NCBI RefSeq assembly: GCF_045290345.1 | Contig: NZ_CP155447.1 | Location: 10,710,124-10,774,123, forward strand | Length of the DNA: 64,000 nt | Reading direction: 5' to 3' | Source: Singulisphaera sp045290345 | Lineage (GTDB): Bacteria > Planctomycetota > Planctomycetia > Isosphaerales > Isosphaeraceae | Shown here: positions 32,585 through 42,210 of the stretch, piece after piece | Layout: the number at the start of each line of letters is the position of its first letter | How positions within the stretch are numbered: position 1 is the stretch's first letter | The notes under the pieces: model-generated | What the model saw: the letters and a program-made list of their open reading frames with translations, nothing else | Database searches by the model: none | Told to the model about the DNA's origin: nothing | Made by a program: the position numbers and the translations under genes

Positions 32585-34252
32585 TTATCGAGCGACGCCG
32601 CTCCCTTCTTCAAGGCGGAGTCTCTCGCCAACCCCGAGATCGCTCCAGGTTTCAACCCGGCCCGATGGCCAGGAAACCTCCAGGCGATCGACCCGCGAGG
32701 CACCTCCCAACCCCAGAAAGAGGCGGTTCTCCGACGCCGAAAGATAGCTGCCACCACCGACGACCTCGCGAACCAGAACGCGCGGGCCGACGGTCGCCTT
32801 GATCCGTGCTCCCACGGCGGGCCCGACCGCTCGGCCAACCAGGTCCAGGACAAGCCAACGACCTCCGTGCCCCTCGTTCCGAAGGATCGCGGCAGGTCGA
32901 TCAAGGGCGTTGACCACCACGTCGGGCCGGCCATCGCGGTCGAGGTCACCGACGGCGACCCCTCGGCCGAGCATCGACTGACCGAACCAAGGCCCAGCCC
33001 CCGCACCTGCATCCACGAACCGTCTCCCCGCGTTGCGAAGCACCGTGGGACGCATCGCGAACGGGACACCGAGCCGGGCGCGGTCGAGGACGTGGCCGTT
33101 CGCCTGGAGCAGGTCGAGCCGGCCGTCGCCATCGAAGTCCTCGAGAAGCAGGCCGAAACCAAGCACCCCGCGGGTTGCGACCGTCAGGCCCAGGCTCGCC
33201 GATACGTCACGATAGGTCCCCTGGCCAAGGGCCTGAAACGCGACCGTCGATCGGTCGTAAAAGTTACTGACCAACAGGTCGGGCCGACCGTCGTCATCAA
33301 CATCCCCCCAAGCGACTCCCATGCCAGCCAGGGTGTCACCTTGCCCGTCGAACGCCACCCCGCGCGCTTCACCGACTTCCGCGAACCGCATCCCCCCTTG
33401 GTTCTCAAAGAGCCAGCAGGCGCTCCCATCGTTGGCAACAAAGAGGTCGGGGAGCCGATCTCCGGTCAGGTCGGCAATCAGGACACCCAGTCCCCGGCCG
33501 CCGGGCAGGGCAATGCCGGCCGCCGCTGAGACGTCGGTGAAGGTCCCATCGCCATTGTTGCGGTAGAGCCGATCGGGCTGCGCGGGAAAGTCTTCGGGGC
33601 CGCAGTAATCCCGCCGCCCGTCCGGGGCCGCGCAGTGAGGTGCGGTACTCGGATCAAAATCCAGGTAGTTCGCTACATAAAGATCGAGGTCGCCGTCCTG
33701 GTCCAGGTCGGCGAAGGCCGCCGAGGTACTCCAGAGTCCCGACGTAAGTCCAGCGCGGGCCGTGATGTCGACAAATTTCCCGCCCCCCTCATTGCGGTAG
33801 AGACGCTGATCGCGCCAGCCGGTGACGAACAGGTCGGCTCGACCGTCGCCATCCACGTCGCCAACTGCCGCCCCCATCGCGTAGCTCGGCCCAGGCGCCC
33901 GGGCGTTCTCGGTCTCGTCGCGGAACGTGCCGTCTCGTTGATTCCGGTAGTAACGACAGGGCGGGTCCGCCTTCCCCTCTCGTGCGCCAATCGGGCCGCC
34001 ATTGCAGAAATAGAGGTCGGGCCATCCATCCTGATCGCCATCGATCAGCGCCACTCCTCCCCCCATGACCTCGGGGAGGTCGTGCCGCTGCCGCGAGCCG
34101 GTGTCGAAGCGAAACTTCACTCCCGCCTCAGCGGCGATCTCGCGGAACCCGATCGGCGATGGGTCGGGAGACGCACCTCGGACACCTTGATCACCCCCAA
34201 AGCTCATCACCAGAATTAGCAGAACGCGATGCTCGGGTCTTCCCAACGTCAT
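32585..34252 (-). CDS. Exported CRTAC1-type FG-GAP/ASPIC-UnbV protein
   Basis: A 555-residue protein from the ATG at 34252. The N-terminus is a probable signal peptide (VLLILVMSFGG). Repeated beta-propeller blades carry calcium-binding D-x-D-x-D-G motifs (DGDQDGWPDLYF, DVDGDGRADLFV, DLDQDGDLDLYV, DFDGDGRLDLLQ, DLDRDGRPDVVV). The C-terminus is an ASPIC/UnbV domain (RWLVLDLVGRAVGPAVGARIKA, LEVSWPSGRVETW). Such proteins are abundant in planctomycetes and act outside the cytoplasm, with unknown ligands. The reading frame is open back to 34492, but those residues have no exported-protein character. Confidence 0.85.
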   Translation of the reverse strand: MTLGRPEHRVLLILVMSFGGDQGVRGASPDPSPIGFREIAAEAGVKFRFDTGSRQRHDLPEVMGGGVALIDGDQDGWPDLYFCNGGPIGAREGKADPPCRYYRNQRDGTFRDETENARAPGPSYAMGAAVGDVDGDGRADLFVTGWRDQRLYRNEGGGKFVDITARAGLTSGLWSTSAAFADLDQDGDLDLYVANYLDFDPSTAPHCAAPDGRRDYCGPEDFPAQPDRLYRNNGDGTFTDVSAAAGIALPGGRGLGVLIADLTGDRLPDLFVANDGSACWLFENQGGMRFAEVGEARGVAFDGQGDTLAGMGVAWGDVDDDGRPDLLVSNFYDRSTVAFQALGQGTYRDVSASLGLTVATRGVLGFGLLLEDFDGDGRLDLLQANGHVLDRARLGVPFAMRPTVLRNAGRRFVDAGAGAGPWFGQSMLGRGVAVGDLDRDGRPDVVVNALDRPAAILRNEGHGGRWLVLDLVGRAVGPAVGARIKATVGPRVLVREVVGGGSYLSASENRLFLGLGGASRVDRLEVSWPSGRVETWSDLGVGERLRLEEGSGVAR

Positions 34253-34761
34253 AATTTTGCGGACTCGACTCTCTTCAAAAGCGTCGACAAGGCTGGGGCC
34301 GACTGCCTCGCCACCGAACGCCCGCATCCAGTCTACACAAGTCGAAGAACACCATGTCGGGGTCGATGGTTTCCCGGCCCGCTTGAGGGCCGCCCGCAGA
34401 TCGACGTGCAGACGGTCCTGGACGCCAGTCTCCTCCCGGGCCCACAGGCGTGGGTGCGCCGTCGGGCCGGAGCACCCAGGGGCCGATGGCAATGTCCTCC
34501 CCGCGGACGACGGTATGGCCCACCCTTCGTAGCGGGCGCAGTCCTGGGTGCCGGGTCAGTCACCGTACCTCGTTTTGGCATAGCCGTACCGTGAGGCGAC
34601 GAGAATTGCAAAGGCCGAGAGGACTGGCGCCGTGGTCTCGCGAACGAGACCCTCGGCGACCAACCTCTCGGCCTTGATGGATCGCAAGCACTAAGATTTC
34701 TGCAACACTTGCACTAAGGCGGTAAAAGTCCGACGGACGATGAGACCCGCACTCAGCCCGA
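34253..34761. other. Intergenic with possible gene remnant
   Basis: The stretch separates two minus-strand genes. Minus-strand frames at 34275-34523 and 34253-34492 contain peptide pieces that look protein-like (GRETIDPDMVFFDLCRLD in one frame, LHVDLRAALKRAG in another). This could be a frameshifted remnant, but I cannot name it. The left part carries the promoter for the CRTAC1 gene. Confidence 0.35.
34611..34675 (-). terminator. Nested hairpin downstream of the DUF1559 gene
   Basis: AAGGCCGAGAGG pairs with CCTCTCGGCCTT at the base. A middle stem GGCGCCG/CGGCG and an inner stem GGTCTCG/CGAGACC close on a CGAA tetraloop. It lies about 90 bases after the stop of the DUF1559 gene and probably ends that transcript. 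The long, layered fold is also compatible with a structured RNA. Confidence 0.6.
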
Positions 34762-35841
34762 TCAGTAGGAATCGGAGCTGATCGTCTCACCATTGGACTT
34801 CGTGCCCAGGCTCCACCAGACGGACGTGGAGATCGCATCCTTGATAAACTTCACGCTGCCATCAGCCAAACCGACGTTGACGCCACCGGAATGATTGCTG
34901 GAGACGTTGGAGAAGTTGGCTCCATCGATTCCGCAACCGGGACACCCGAAGCGGCAAGCACCCCATTTGTACTGATTCGAGTTGGGTGTCACAACGGTGT
35001 TGATCAGCGAGAAGCCGCTGTTGCCGATCAGCCAGCGGTTACCTCGGCTGTTCTTGAAGTTGGTCGAACCCACACCGGCCAGGTACGCCGCGGTGCAGGC
35101 GGTGAGACCCTGCTGAATGGCGGCCGGGGCGATGTTGGCATCAACCTGCTGCGCAGAGCTAGCTCCCGTACCTGGGTCGGAGACGCCAACAATGCCGTTG
35201 GTCCGCTTGGTGGCCGTGGCGATGGGATCGCCGACCAGGGCCTCTGAAAAGGCCACGGTGTTGGAAGTCCCGTCGACGACGTCCCGGATACCGTAGCAGA
35301 AGCCACGCATCGCGAAGATACCGGTGGTCACGGTCGGGTTCGACTGGGTGTTAGTCCCGGTCGAGCCGTGGTAGCTGTTGGTGTTGTTGGCGCCCGCACC
35401 ACTGCCCGAGTTCCCGTCGGAGGGGCAAAGGTATGAGGCGAGCTTCGTGTTGTAGGCCGTCGCGTTAACCACATCGGTGGCAACGAGATTGAAGTTGATG
35501 GCGTTGTAGACCGCAGTCTGCTCCGTGAAGGGCAGAATGAGACCATGAACACCAATGCTATTCCAGATTGGGTAGGTACAAGGCGACGCCGCACAACTCA
35601 GCTGAGAAGATTGTCCCATCGGGAAACGGTCATGCGTCGAATGATAATTATGCAGTGCCAAGCCGATTTGCTTCAGATTGTTCACGCACTGGCTGCGTCG
35701 GGCCGCCTCGCGCGCCGCCTGAACGGCTGGCAACAACAAGGCAATCAAGACCGCGATAATCGCGATGACGACAAGGAGTTCGATCAGAGTAAATCCGCGG
35801 CGATTACGTTGGAGCAAGGCACCACCCCCTAATGTAAGCAA
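34762..35841 (-). CDS. DUF1559 type II pseudopilin-like protein
   Basis: A 359-residue planctomycete-type prepilin. RRGFTLIELLVVIAIIAVLI (about residues 14-33) is the prepilin peptidase site and transmembrane helix. ALLLPAVQAAREAARRSQCVNNLKQIGLALHNYH follows, diagnostic of DUF1559. The C-terminal end has HSGGVNVGLADGSVKFI, the family's H-x-G-G motif. It should be processed by PilD-type peptidase and assembled or displayed outside the inner membrane. The upstream lipoprotein gene ends 88 bases before it, a common pairing. The genome probably holds many paralogues. Confidence 0.92.
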   Translation of the reverse strand: MLTLGGGALLQRNRRGFTLIELLVVIAIIAVLIALLLPAVQAAREAARRSQCVNNLKQIGLALHNYHSTHDRFPMGQSSQLSCAASPCTYPIWNSIGVHGLILPFTEQTAVYNAINFNLVATDVVNATAYNTKLASYLCPSDGNSGSGAGANNTNSYHGSTGTNTQSNPTVTTGIFAMRGFCYGIRDVVDGTSNTVAFSEALVGDPIATATKRTNGIVGVSDPGTGASSAQQVDANIAPAAIQQGLTACTAAYLAGVGSTNFKNSRGNRWLIGNSGFSLINTVVTPNSNQYKWGACRFGCPGCGIDGANFSNVSSNHSGGVNVGLADGSVKFIKDAISTSVWWSLGTKSNGETISSDSY

Positions 35842-35929
35842 TGATAAGATAGCCTCAAGTCAGAACAGACGCAGACTTTGCTCGCTGTTTTCAAGCTCGA
35901 ATACGGGCTCAAAACAACACCTCGCGCGA

Positions 35930-36127
35930 TCACTTCTTTTTTCCAGCCTGTGATCTCATAAAATCATCCGAGGCCTTCATTTCGTCCTGAACCGCCTGAG
36001 GCGGAGGCGCCACGTCGCCCTGTGCCGTCGACGACGATGACGAATCGCAACCGCTCAGAAAGAGAAGCGGCCCCACGTAGAGCAGGAACGCCAGTGACGC
36101 CAGCCGAATCCCGCGCATCATGCTCAT
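35930..36127 (-). CDS. Small lipoprotein next to DUF1559 gene
   Basis: A 65-residue precursor with a lipobox (FLSGC, cysteine near residue 27) after a hydrophobic stretch, then a Ser-rich linker and a short helical tail ending in KKK. Small lipoproteins of this shape often accompany DUF1559 genes in planctomycetes, and this one is in the same direction 88 bases upstream. Confidence 0.75.
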   Translation of the reverse strand: MSMMRGIRLASLAFLLYVGPLLFLSGCDSSSSSTAQGDVAPPPQAVQDEMKASDDFMRSQAGKKK

Positions 36128-37195
36128 CTCTTTTCTGTTTCAGCGAATAAAAATCGACTAGAACACGCATCCCGATGTCTTAATTCATTAACACAGCACA
36201 ATCGCGCTCGCCGTCCGAGTCACCGGATTGGGTATCTCAAACGCATAGCCAAAATTCGAACGCGTGTGCTGGCAGGAGAATGAATGATCCGTGTCGCACG
36301 AAAGTCAGAATACGGACCAACTCAATGTCACCACAAATTACATCAATCAATCAGCCGTGTAAAGCGGTTATTGAAAGAATGGAAAGAACAGTTCGTACAC
36401 CTATTTAGCCGAAAGATTTTTTCTATTGCGGTACAGCCTTATGGCGATTAGGTATTCCAGTTGGCAGATGTTCTTGCGTTGTCAGATATTGTGGCAATAG
36501 GATGGATTGAAAGTCGCCTCAGGAATCTCCAACCGGACCTTCGAATTCCGATTCACTGCGCGTCGTACGCCGGCGAACGTTTCGGGGGCATTCCTGATAA
36601 ATGAGTACATGGAGCGGTGGCCCAGGGGACCAACCACTGGATCGTTGAAAGACTCACCGGTTCAATGCCGCCCCGCGGAGGAAGCCGGAAGTATTACCCG
36701 ATGGTTCGAGCCACGACTCCTGTCAGATTGCGATCATCTCGGGGTGGCCGAGGACGCTTGCCCTGATCTCTGCATTTGGGATGACAGCGAACCGTGCCTG
36801 GCACTTGCCTCCGGTCGTCCGCAATTGATTGGGAAGTGCGTGGCTGGCCACCGCCGTCGTGCGTGTCAGGCCCGTGACGCGCAACGTTGAGGCTCTGAAG
36901 CTGGCGGCGATCGCCGGGGCCGGCGGAATCGCGGGCTGCATCCCTTGATTAGCAAAGACCTGGCCGGTATCGGCCCGATTTCAACCCGGCAGGGCTGGTC
37001 TCGCTTAACGGGCGAGTAGCACGATTCGACCTGGGGACCGGACAGAGGCTCGGATCGAGCGACCCGGCAAGCCGTCGGCTGTCGAGCAGGGTTCGTTCAA
37101 GCTCCATCCAGGCGACCGGCCAAAGAGTCGCCGCCAGCCCCGATCGTTCAGTAAGGAGTCCCGCATCAATCAACTCGCGACTTGATTGGCGTCCC
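36128..37195. other. Gene-poor 1-kb stretch
   Basis: The left 370 bases are AT-richer and probably promoter. Right of 36500 several overlapping short ORFs exist on both strands (36507-36890 plus, 36723-36941 minus, 36949-37224 minus). None has a signal, motif or good codon pattern. Decayed coding DNA is possible. Confidence 0.45.
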
Positions 37196-38007
37196 TCAGG
37201 CCGGATCGCGGACGAGGATCGCACGGGTGTAGGCGATTCGGAACCCGCGACGCTCGGCGTTCCGCTGGGACGTGCTGCCGGGTTCCGCCCCCTGAGCAGC
37301 CAGGTCGCACCCGGAACGTCGGGCCAGGGCCAGTCGGGCGTGGTGCAAGGCTGCCTGGACGCCTCGGTTGCGATAGGGGGGCAGTGTGGCAGCTCCGGCG
37401 AGAAGGGCCACGCCGCGGTGAATCAGGACCGCCCCGCCACCAACCGGTTCACCGTCGATACAGGCCAAAAAGGCCGATGCATGCGCCGCCCCCAGCATGG
37501 TCACCGTCATCTCGAGGGCTTCATCGGGTGGTTCGCCTGGGCCGACGAAATTCGAGGCCACGACCCTCGCATAAAGTTCGAGTTCACCTGACCCGATCGG
37601 GCGGACCTCAATCTCAGGCGTGAGTGGAGTTTCGGCGTCGTCACTACCCAGGGGCAAGATCAGGAAGTTTTCAAATCCGGCAATGCGATAGCCGCGGCGG
37701 CCGAGACTCTCGACGAACGACGGGTCCGCCAGTGGGCAAACGACGACCCGGGCGGGTTCCCCTCGACCGAAAAAAGCGGCCTCCATCCGGTCAACGTCAG
37801 CCTCGGTCACAGCGCCGTGCAGGCCGATCGCCTTGGCCTCCGTCAGCGGCGAGCCGGCCCCGGCGAAAATCACACGCCCCCCCGCCACGACCTCCACCGC
37901 CACATCAACCTCGGGCCGTCGCCGAGCGAGTTGCCGGAGGAACGCCTCGGCCGCGAACGTTTCCGCCTCTTCAGCCGTCTCGCCAACTCCATGTTGGACA
38001 AATACAT
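37196..38007 (-). pseudogene. GNAT-family acetyltransferase, split by a frameshift
   Basis: The main frame (37903 down to 37196) contains a GNAT acetyl-CoA binding region: GGGAVLIHRGVALLAGAATL, then PPYRNRGVQAALHHARL. Upstream, another frame carries MYLSNMELARRL, which joins to EEAETFAAEAFLRQLARRRP if one G is restored at about 37972. The joined protein would start near 38007 or earlier and be at least 270 residues. The two-part layout (an N-terminal arm plus a C-terminal GNAT) fits a known group of acetyltransferases of unknown substrate. The rest of the gene has no other damage. Confidence 0.72.
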
Positions 38008-38229
38008 GGCCAAGGGCGACCCCTCCGGATCTCCAGCGTGCTCAAGGATATCACGTGAGCAGTAACCGTCGCGTGAACCCCGTTCGCTGACGATGCCGGC
38101 CCCTATTTGACAGATCCCGGCACCCGGCGTCCAGGAGAAACCGCTCGAACCTAGCCAGGCGAGAAACGTGAGCTCCCTTTGTCTTCAGACGACATCAAAA
38201 AGCAGGGCGTTCACGCTCCCCTGAATATC

Positions 38230-38454
38230 TCAAACAGGAAACCCCTCTCCCCGTTGCACGGGCCGCCCGTTGAGAAACACCCGCTGTCCGCTGACCTCCG
38301 TCAACAACAGGCTTGTGCATGGCCACCCGTCGGTGTAAACTAACATCTTAGTCGTACTTTTGTACGAGAGGCGAAATTCCTCCCACGCCGCTTTCAAATC
38401 TCGTGGGTGAGCTGCGAATCGCCATGCTTGTGAGTCCGGTCGCGGCGGTGGCAC
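38230..38454 (-). CDS. Short hypothetical ORF
   Basis: A 74-codon frame whose second half looks protein-like (KMLVYTDGWPCTSLLLTEVS). No ribosome site, signal or family is evident. It lies in a 780-base gap otherwise without genes. It may be a fragment or chance frame. Confidence 0.25.
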   Translation of the reverse strand: MPPPRPDSQAWRFAAHPRDLKAAWEEFRLSYKSTTKMLVYTDGWPCTSLLLTEVSGQRVFLNGRPVQRGEGFPV

Positions 38455-38784
38455 TTCTCGGTGACGGCACGGATCCCCGAGGAAGGGATACCCTGCAGTC
38501 GACGCTTTCCTGGGCGATCGAGCAAGTCACGTGATTTGAGCAACTCTGGAAACATGTCGTGGCTCAGTTGGGGCTCGCCTGGCTTTGCAAAACTTCAGTT
38601 CCTAAGAAATGTCCCCTTCGCACGTTTGTCGATCAGGTCCCATCGCAATCGCCAAATCATCACGTATCCGAAATCGCCAGGCCGTTTCTCGACCCGGGCA
38701 ATGACCGCTCCAAGGCCCAAGAGCCCGGATCAAGATAGCCACAACCACATCAAGACTTTGTGATTCATGTTCGGGAGGAATGCG

Positions 38785-39312
38785 ATGATTCTTAATCTCA
38801 CTCGCGCCCTGTACGGAATCCTCGGACTCACCGTGAAGTCCGTCCTCCTGGTGACAGGTGCTGCGATCATCGTGGGGCTGAGCTTCGACGAGAAGAACGC
38901 CCCCCTCCTTCATGGGGACGCGCCCCATGCCAAGTCGCAAATTGTGCGAGACGACCGAGGCAGAATCACCGTCCTGTTGGAGCACAAGGAAGATGAAGGG
39001 GATAGCTTCACCAGGTTTATCCTCCGAGACAAAGAAGGTCGCCAATTAATGGATGGCCAAATTTATCAAGACAGATCGATCTTATTCAGCCTGGGCGATT
39101 CTCGAAAGAGCGGGCGCGTCCGGTCGGTCGGCTACTCGAACATGAGTGGAAAAGTCTGTCTCGGCGTCTGGAACGGAAAAAGCCAATACCTGCTCTCGGC
39201 AGTCGAAGACGGTTCGTCCAAGTTGGAACTGGTTGACATGGATACGCAGTTCCATCGCCGGTTCCACGTCACCCCGGAAGGCGACTTCATCAACGACCTG
39301 CCGGCGGACTGA
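38785..39312 (+). CDS. Membrane-anchored hypothetical protein
   Basis: A 175-residue protein with one N-terminal hydrophobic segment (LGLTVKSVLLVTGAAIIVGLSF). A polar beta-rich body follows (GRITVLLEHKEDEGDSFTRF, VGYSNMSGKVCLGVW, LELVDMDTQFHRRFHVTPEG). GGGAGGA directly before the ATG at 38785 decides the start; the ATG at 38767 lies upstream of that site. The body resembles planctomycete exported beta-sheet proteins, but I cannot name a family. Confidence 0.6.
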   Translation: MILNLTRALYGILGLTVKSVLLVTGAAIIVGLSFDEKNAPLLHGDAPHAKSQIVRDDRGRITVLLEHKEDEGDSFTRFILRDKEGRQLMDGQIYQDRSILFSLGDSRKSGRVRSVGYSNMSGKVCLGVWNGKSQYLLSAVEDGSSKLELVDMDTQFHRRFHVTPEGDFINDLPAD

Positions 39313-39396
39313 GGCAACCCATAGAGCGGTTTGCGATGGGCGCGGACACCGCAACGCAAAGCAAATCTCAGAAATAAGCATTCCTTGTCACTGTAC

Positions 39397-39429
39397 AAAA
39401 AAAGAAAGCCAGGGACTTTCGCCCCTGGC
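39397..39429 (-). terminator. Intrinsic terminator of mdh
   Basis: Read on the minus strand: GCCAGGGGCGAAAGTCCCTGGC forms a 7-8 bp stem followed by TTTCTTTTTTT. It is 39 bases after the mdh stop. Confidence 0.88.
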
Positions 39430-39467
39430 AGATCACGCTCGCCCGGTTGGAACGACAAAATCAAGGT

Positions 39468-40463
39468 TCAGGACGCGGGTCCGAGGAGGTCTTTGACAGC
39501 CTCTCGCTCGGCTTGCAGTTCCTTGGCGGAGGCATCGAGGCGGACTCGGGCCTCTTCGTCGATCTTCAGGCCCGGCACGATCGACCAGCGGCCGCCGTCC
39601 GACGAGATCATCGGGAAGCTATAGATCAGGCCGGCGGGAATGTTGTAGCTGCCGTCAGAGACAACTCCGGTGCTGAACCAGTCGTCCCCCTTCGAGGGGG
39701 TCGAGAGTGAGCGAACGCTGTCGAGCGCTGCGTTGGCCGCCGAGGCCGCCGACGAGGCTCCGCGTGCCTTGATGACGGCGGAACCGCGCTTGGCCACGCC
39801 CGGAATGTACTCGTCGGTGAACCAGGTCGGGTCGTTGATGACCGTGGTCGCTGGTGCGCCGCCGATCTTGGCGTTCTTATAGTCGGGATACTGGGTGTCG
39901 CTATGGTTGCCCCAGATCGTCACATTCGTGACGTCCGCGACGGGAACGCCCGCCTTGACCGCGAGTTGGGAGGCGGCCCGATTCTGGTCGAGCCGGGTCA
40001 TCGCGAACCAGCGCTCGGCCGGGATTTTGGGGGCATGCGACTTGGCGATCAAACAGTTGGTGTTGCACGGGTTGGCGACAGTCAGGATCCGGACGTTCGG
40101 CCCGGCGGCGTCGTTGATCGCTTTGCCCTGCCCAGTGAAAATCGGCCCGTTGGCCCGAATCAGGTCGGCGCGGGTCATTCCTTCCTTGCGAGGCAAGCCA
40201 CCGACGAGGATGACCCAGTCGGCTCCCTCGAACGCCGTGGTGGCCTGATCCGTCGCCTTGACATCCGTCAGGAGCGGGAAGGCGCAGTCCTCGAGTTCCA
40301 TCAAGGTGCCCTTGAGGCTGGGCAATGCGGGCGTGATTTCCAGGAGCCGCAAGGAAACGGGCTGGCTCGGCCCGAAGAGACCTCCCGAGGCGATCCGGAA
40401 GATCAGAGCGTAGCCAATCTGGCCTCCGGCTCCTGTCACGGCGATACGAATGGGTTCGGTCAT
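39468..40463 (-). CDS. mdh: Malate dehydrogenase
   Basis: Oxidises malate to oxaloacetate with NAD in the TCA cycle. The 331-residue protein has the dinucleotide motif GAGGQIGYAL (11-20), substrate-binding arginines in GGLPRKEGMTR and MTRLDQNRA, and the catalytic His in IWGNHSDTQYPD. This layout is the MalDH type with a longer active-site loop, related to cytosolic and Thermus enzymes. The ATG at 40463 is preferred over an upstream start at 40526. The gene stands alone and ends with a strong terminator. Confidence 0.93.
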   Translation of the reverse strand: MTEPIRIAVTGAGGQIGYALIFRIASGGLFGPSQPVSLRLLEITPALPSLKGTLMELEDCAFPLLTDVKATDQATTAFEGADWVILVGGLPRKEGMTRADLIRANGPIFTGQGKAINDAAGPNVRILTVANPCNTNCLIAKSHAPKIPAERWFAMTRLDQNRAASQLAVKAGVPVADVTNVTIWGNHSDTQYPDYKNAKIGGAPATTVINDPTWFTDEYIPGVAKRGSAVIKARGASSAASAANAALDSVRSLSTPSKGDDWFSTGVVSDGSYNIPAGLIYSFPMISSDGGRWSIVPGLKIDEEARVRLDASAKELQAEREAVKDLLGPAS

Positions 40464-40655
40464 GGTCGAGCAGTTCCTGAAAAAACAATTCGTCTCGAAA
40501 GCAGGGACAAGTTCGCCGCCCCGCACCGATCGGCCCCCTCCTCGCAGGATGCGACGAAGTCCACTCTGACTTCGTCGGCCGCGACAGACCCAATCGGTGG
40601 CGATCGGCGAGCGGTTTCACAATTTCCCGCTCATCTTACCAGAACAACGCGGACT

Positions 40656-42089
40656 TCAGTGAGCAGTCGTTTCCGTCGCCGGGGAAGGGCGTGGCGAGGC
40701 CTTCAGTTTGGCTTGCATCAGGGCCATCTCGCGAGGCAAATGCCGGGCTCCCGCGAGCAGAACGATCCCGGAAAGCAGGAGCGCCGGGACCACCATCAGC
40801 AGGCCCGCGACGATATTCTCGGGAGGATGACCCGCCACCTGAGTGGGCACCGCCCCGATCGCCTTGAGGAACTGGCCGTAGGACGAGGCCATCGTTTCCG
40901 GGTCGCCAAAGAGATCGGCCGCCTTGCCAATCAGCCAGGGGGACCAGATGTCGCCAAGAAAGTGGATCGCGAAGGTCGAGATCGCAAAGGCGGCGGCCCG
41001 AAGGTTGGGCTGAACCACGTTGGCGACGATCGCGTTGCACGGCCCCGTATTGACGAACATGAGCGCTTCGGCGGCGAAGATCATTGCATAGATCATCGGC
41101 TCAGAGGTCAAGAAAAGGGCCAGAAGAACGAACGGGATCGAGGCGAGCATGCTCAGGCCAGATACGAGGAAGAGGGCCTGAGGCCTCGTTTTCGCCAGGC
41201 GATCGGTGAGCCAACCTCCCAGGGTCATCCCCACGATGGCAGCCGCGAACGTGCAGAGGCCCAGCATGGTCCCCGCGCGTTGCTGGTCGAAATGCCGGGT
41301 ATTGAACAGGTAGTTCGGAACCCAGACGAGCATTCCGCCGATGCCGAACGTGTATGCGGCCATACCGAAGACCGAGTAGGTGTAGGACGAGTTGACCATC
41401 AGGTCGAGATAGTCCTCACGCGTGGCGCCCGCTTTCTCGTGGGCTTTGAGCCGATCGACCGAAATTCCCTCGCTCGCCCCTCGCACCGGCTCGGGGAGCA
41501 AGAACGCGAAGAAGGCCGCGACCAGGCCAGGCACACCGACGACGTAAAAGGCCATGTGCCAGCCATAGTTCTTCGCGACGAGCGGCCCGAGGCCAATCCC
41601 CAACGCGCTGCCGAACGGCATCGCGAGGTAGAACGCCGATAAGACGCGGGATCGCTGGTTGCGTGAGAAGACGTCGATCAAGATCGTGGGGGCGATGACC
41701 CCATAAGTCGCTTCGCCGATGCCGAGGATGCTCCGCGCCAGGATCAGGTCCCCGTAGCTTCGGGCCAGGCCGCTGCCGACCGTTGCCAGACTCCAGAGTC
41801 CCACACCGAAGGCGAGGAGCCAGGTTCGGCGATAGCGATCGCCCAGCCAGCCCATCAGCGGGCTGAAGAGGGAGTAGCTGATGAGGAAGACGCTCATCAG
41901 GAGTCCCCACTGCTCGTTCGTCACCTTCAAATCATCCCTGATCTGAGGCTGGATCGAGACCAGGATGTTGCGGTCGAGGTAGTCGAGCAGATTCATCGCG
42001 AACAGGATGACAAAGGCCGTCATCGCCCCGCTGGACGCCCGCTTGGCCAGTCCAACTTCCGATGAATCGTGAATACTCGCGTCGGTCAT
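40656..42089 (-). CDS. Spinster-type MFS transporter
   Basis: A 477-residue major facilitator protein with 12 predicted helices. The signature loop between helices 2 and 3 is GWLGDRYRR, and the first helix reads FVILFAMNLLDYLDRNILVSI, the N-terminal motif of the spinster/Spns group (NYxDRx). The central cytoplasmic loop is at about residues 205-230. Spns-type proteins move lipids or organic anions; the substrate here is unknown. mdh lies about 190 bases downstream on the same strand. Confidence 0.85.
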   Translation of the reverse strand: MTDASIHDSSEVGLAKRASSGAMTAFVILFAMNLLDYLDRNILVSIQPQIRDDLKVTNEQWGLLMSVFLISYSLFSPLMGWLGDRYRRTWLLAFGVGLWSLATVGSGLARSYGDLILARSILGIGEATYGVIAPTILIDVFSRNQRSRVLSAFYLAMPFGSALGIGLGPLVAKNYGWHMAFYVVGVPGLVAAFFAFLLPEPVRGASEGISVDRLKAHEKAGATREDYLDLMVNSSYTYSVFGMAAYTFGIGGMLVWVPNYLFNTRHFDQQRAGTMLGLCTFAAAIVGMTLGGWLTDRLAKTRPQALFLVSGLSMLASIPFVLLALFLTSEPMIYAMIFAAEALMFVNTGPCNAIVANVVQPNLRAAAFAISTFAIHFLGDIWSPWLIGKAADLFGDPETMASSYGQFLKAIGAVPTQVAGHPPENIVAGLLMVVPALLLSGIVLLAGARHLPREMALMQAKLKASPRPSPATETTAH

Positions 42090-42210
42090 GTCCTGGGTCC
42101 CTCGCGCATCGGTCTCAACTAGAACGGGCCGATGCTACGCCACGGCTCCGCCAAGAGTCTAGAGGTAAAGCACGCGGAGTGGAGGCTTAACGGCTTCACT
42201 CCGAAAGAGT

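Noticed and set aside
36507..36890. Plus-strand ORF of 127 codons
   Set aside because: Poor codon pattern, no ribosome site, no recognisable motif, and competing frames of equal quality.
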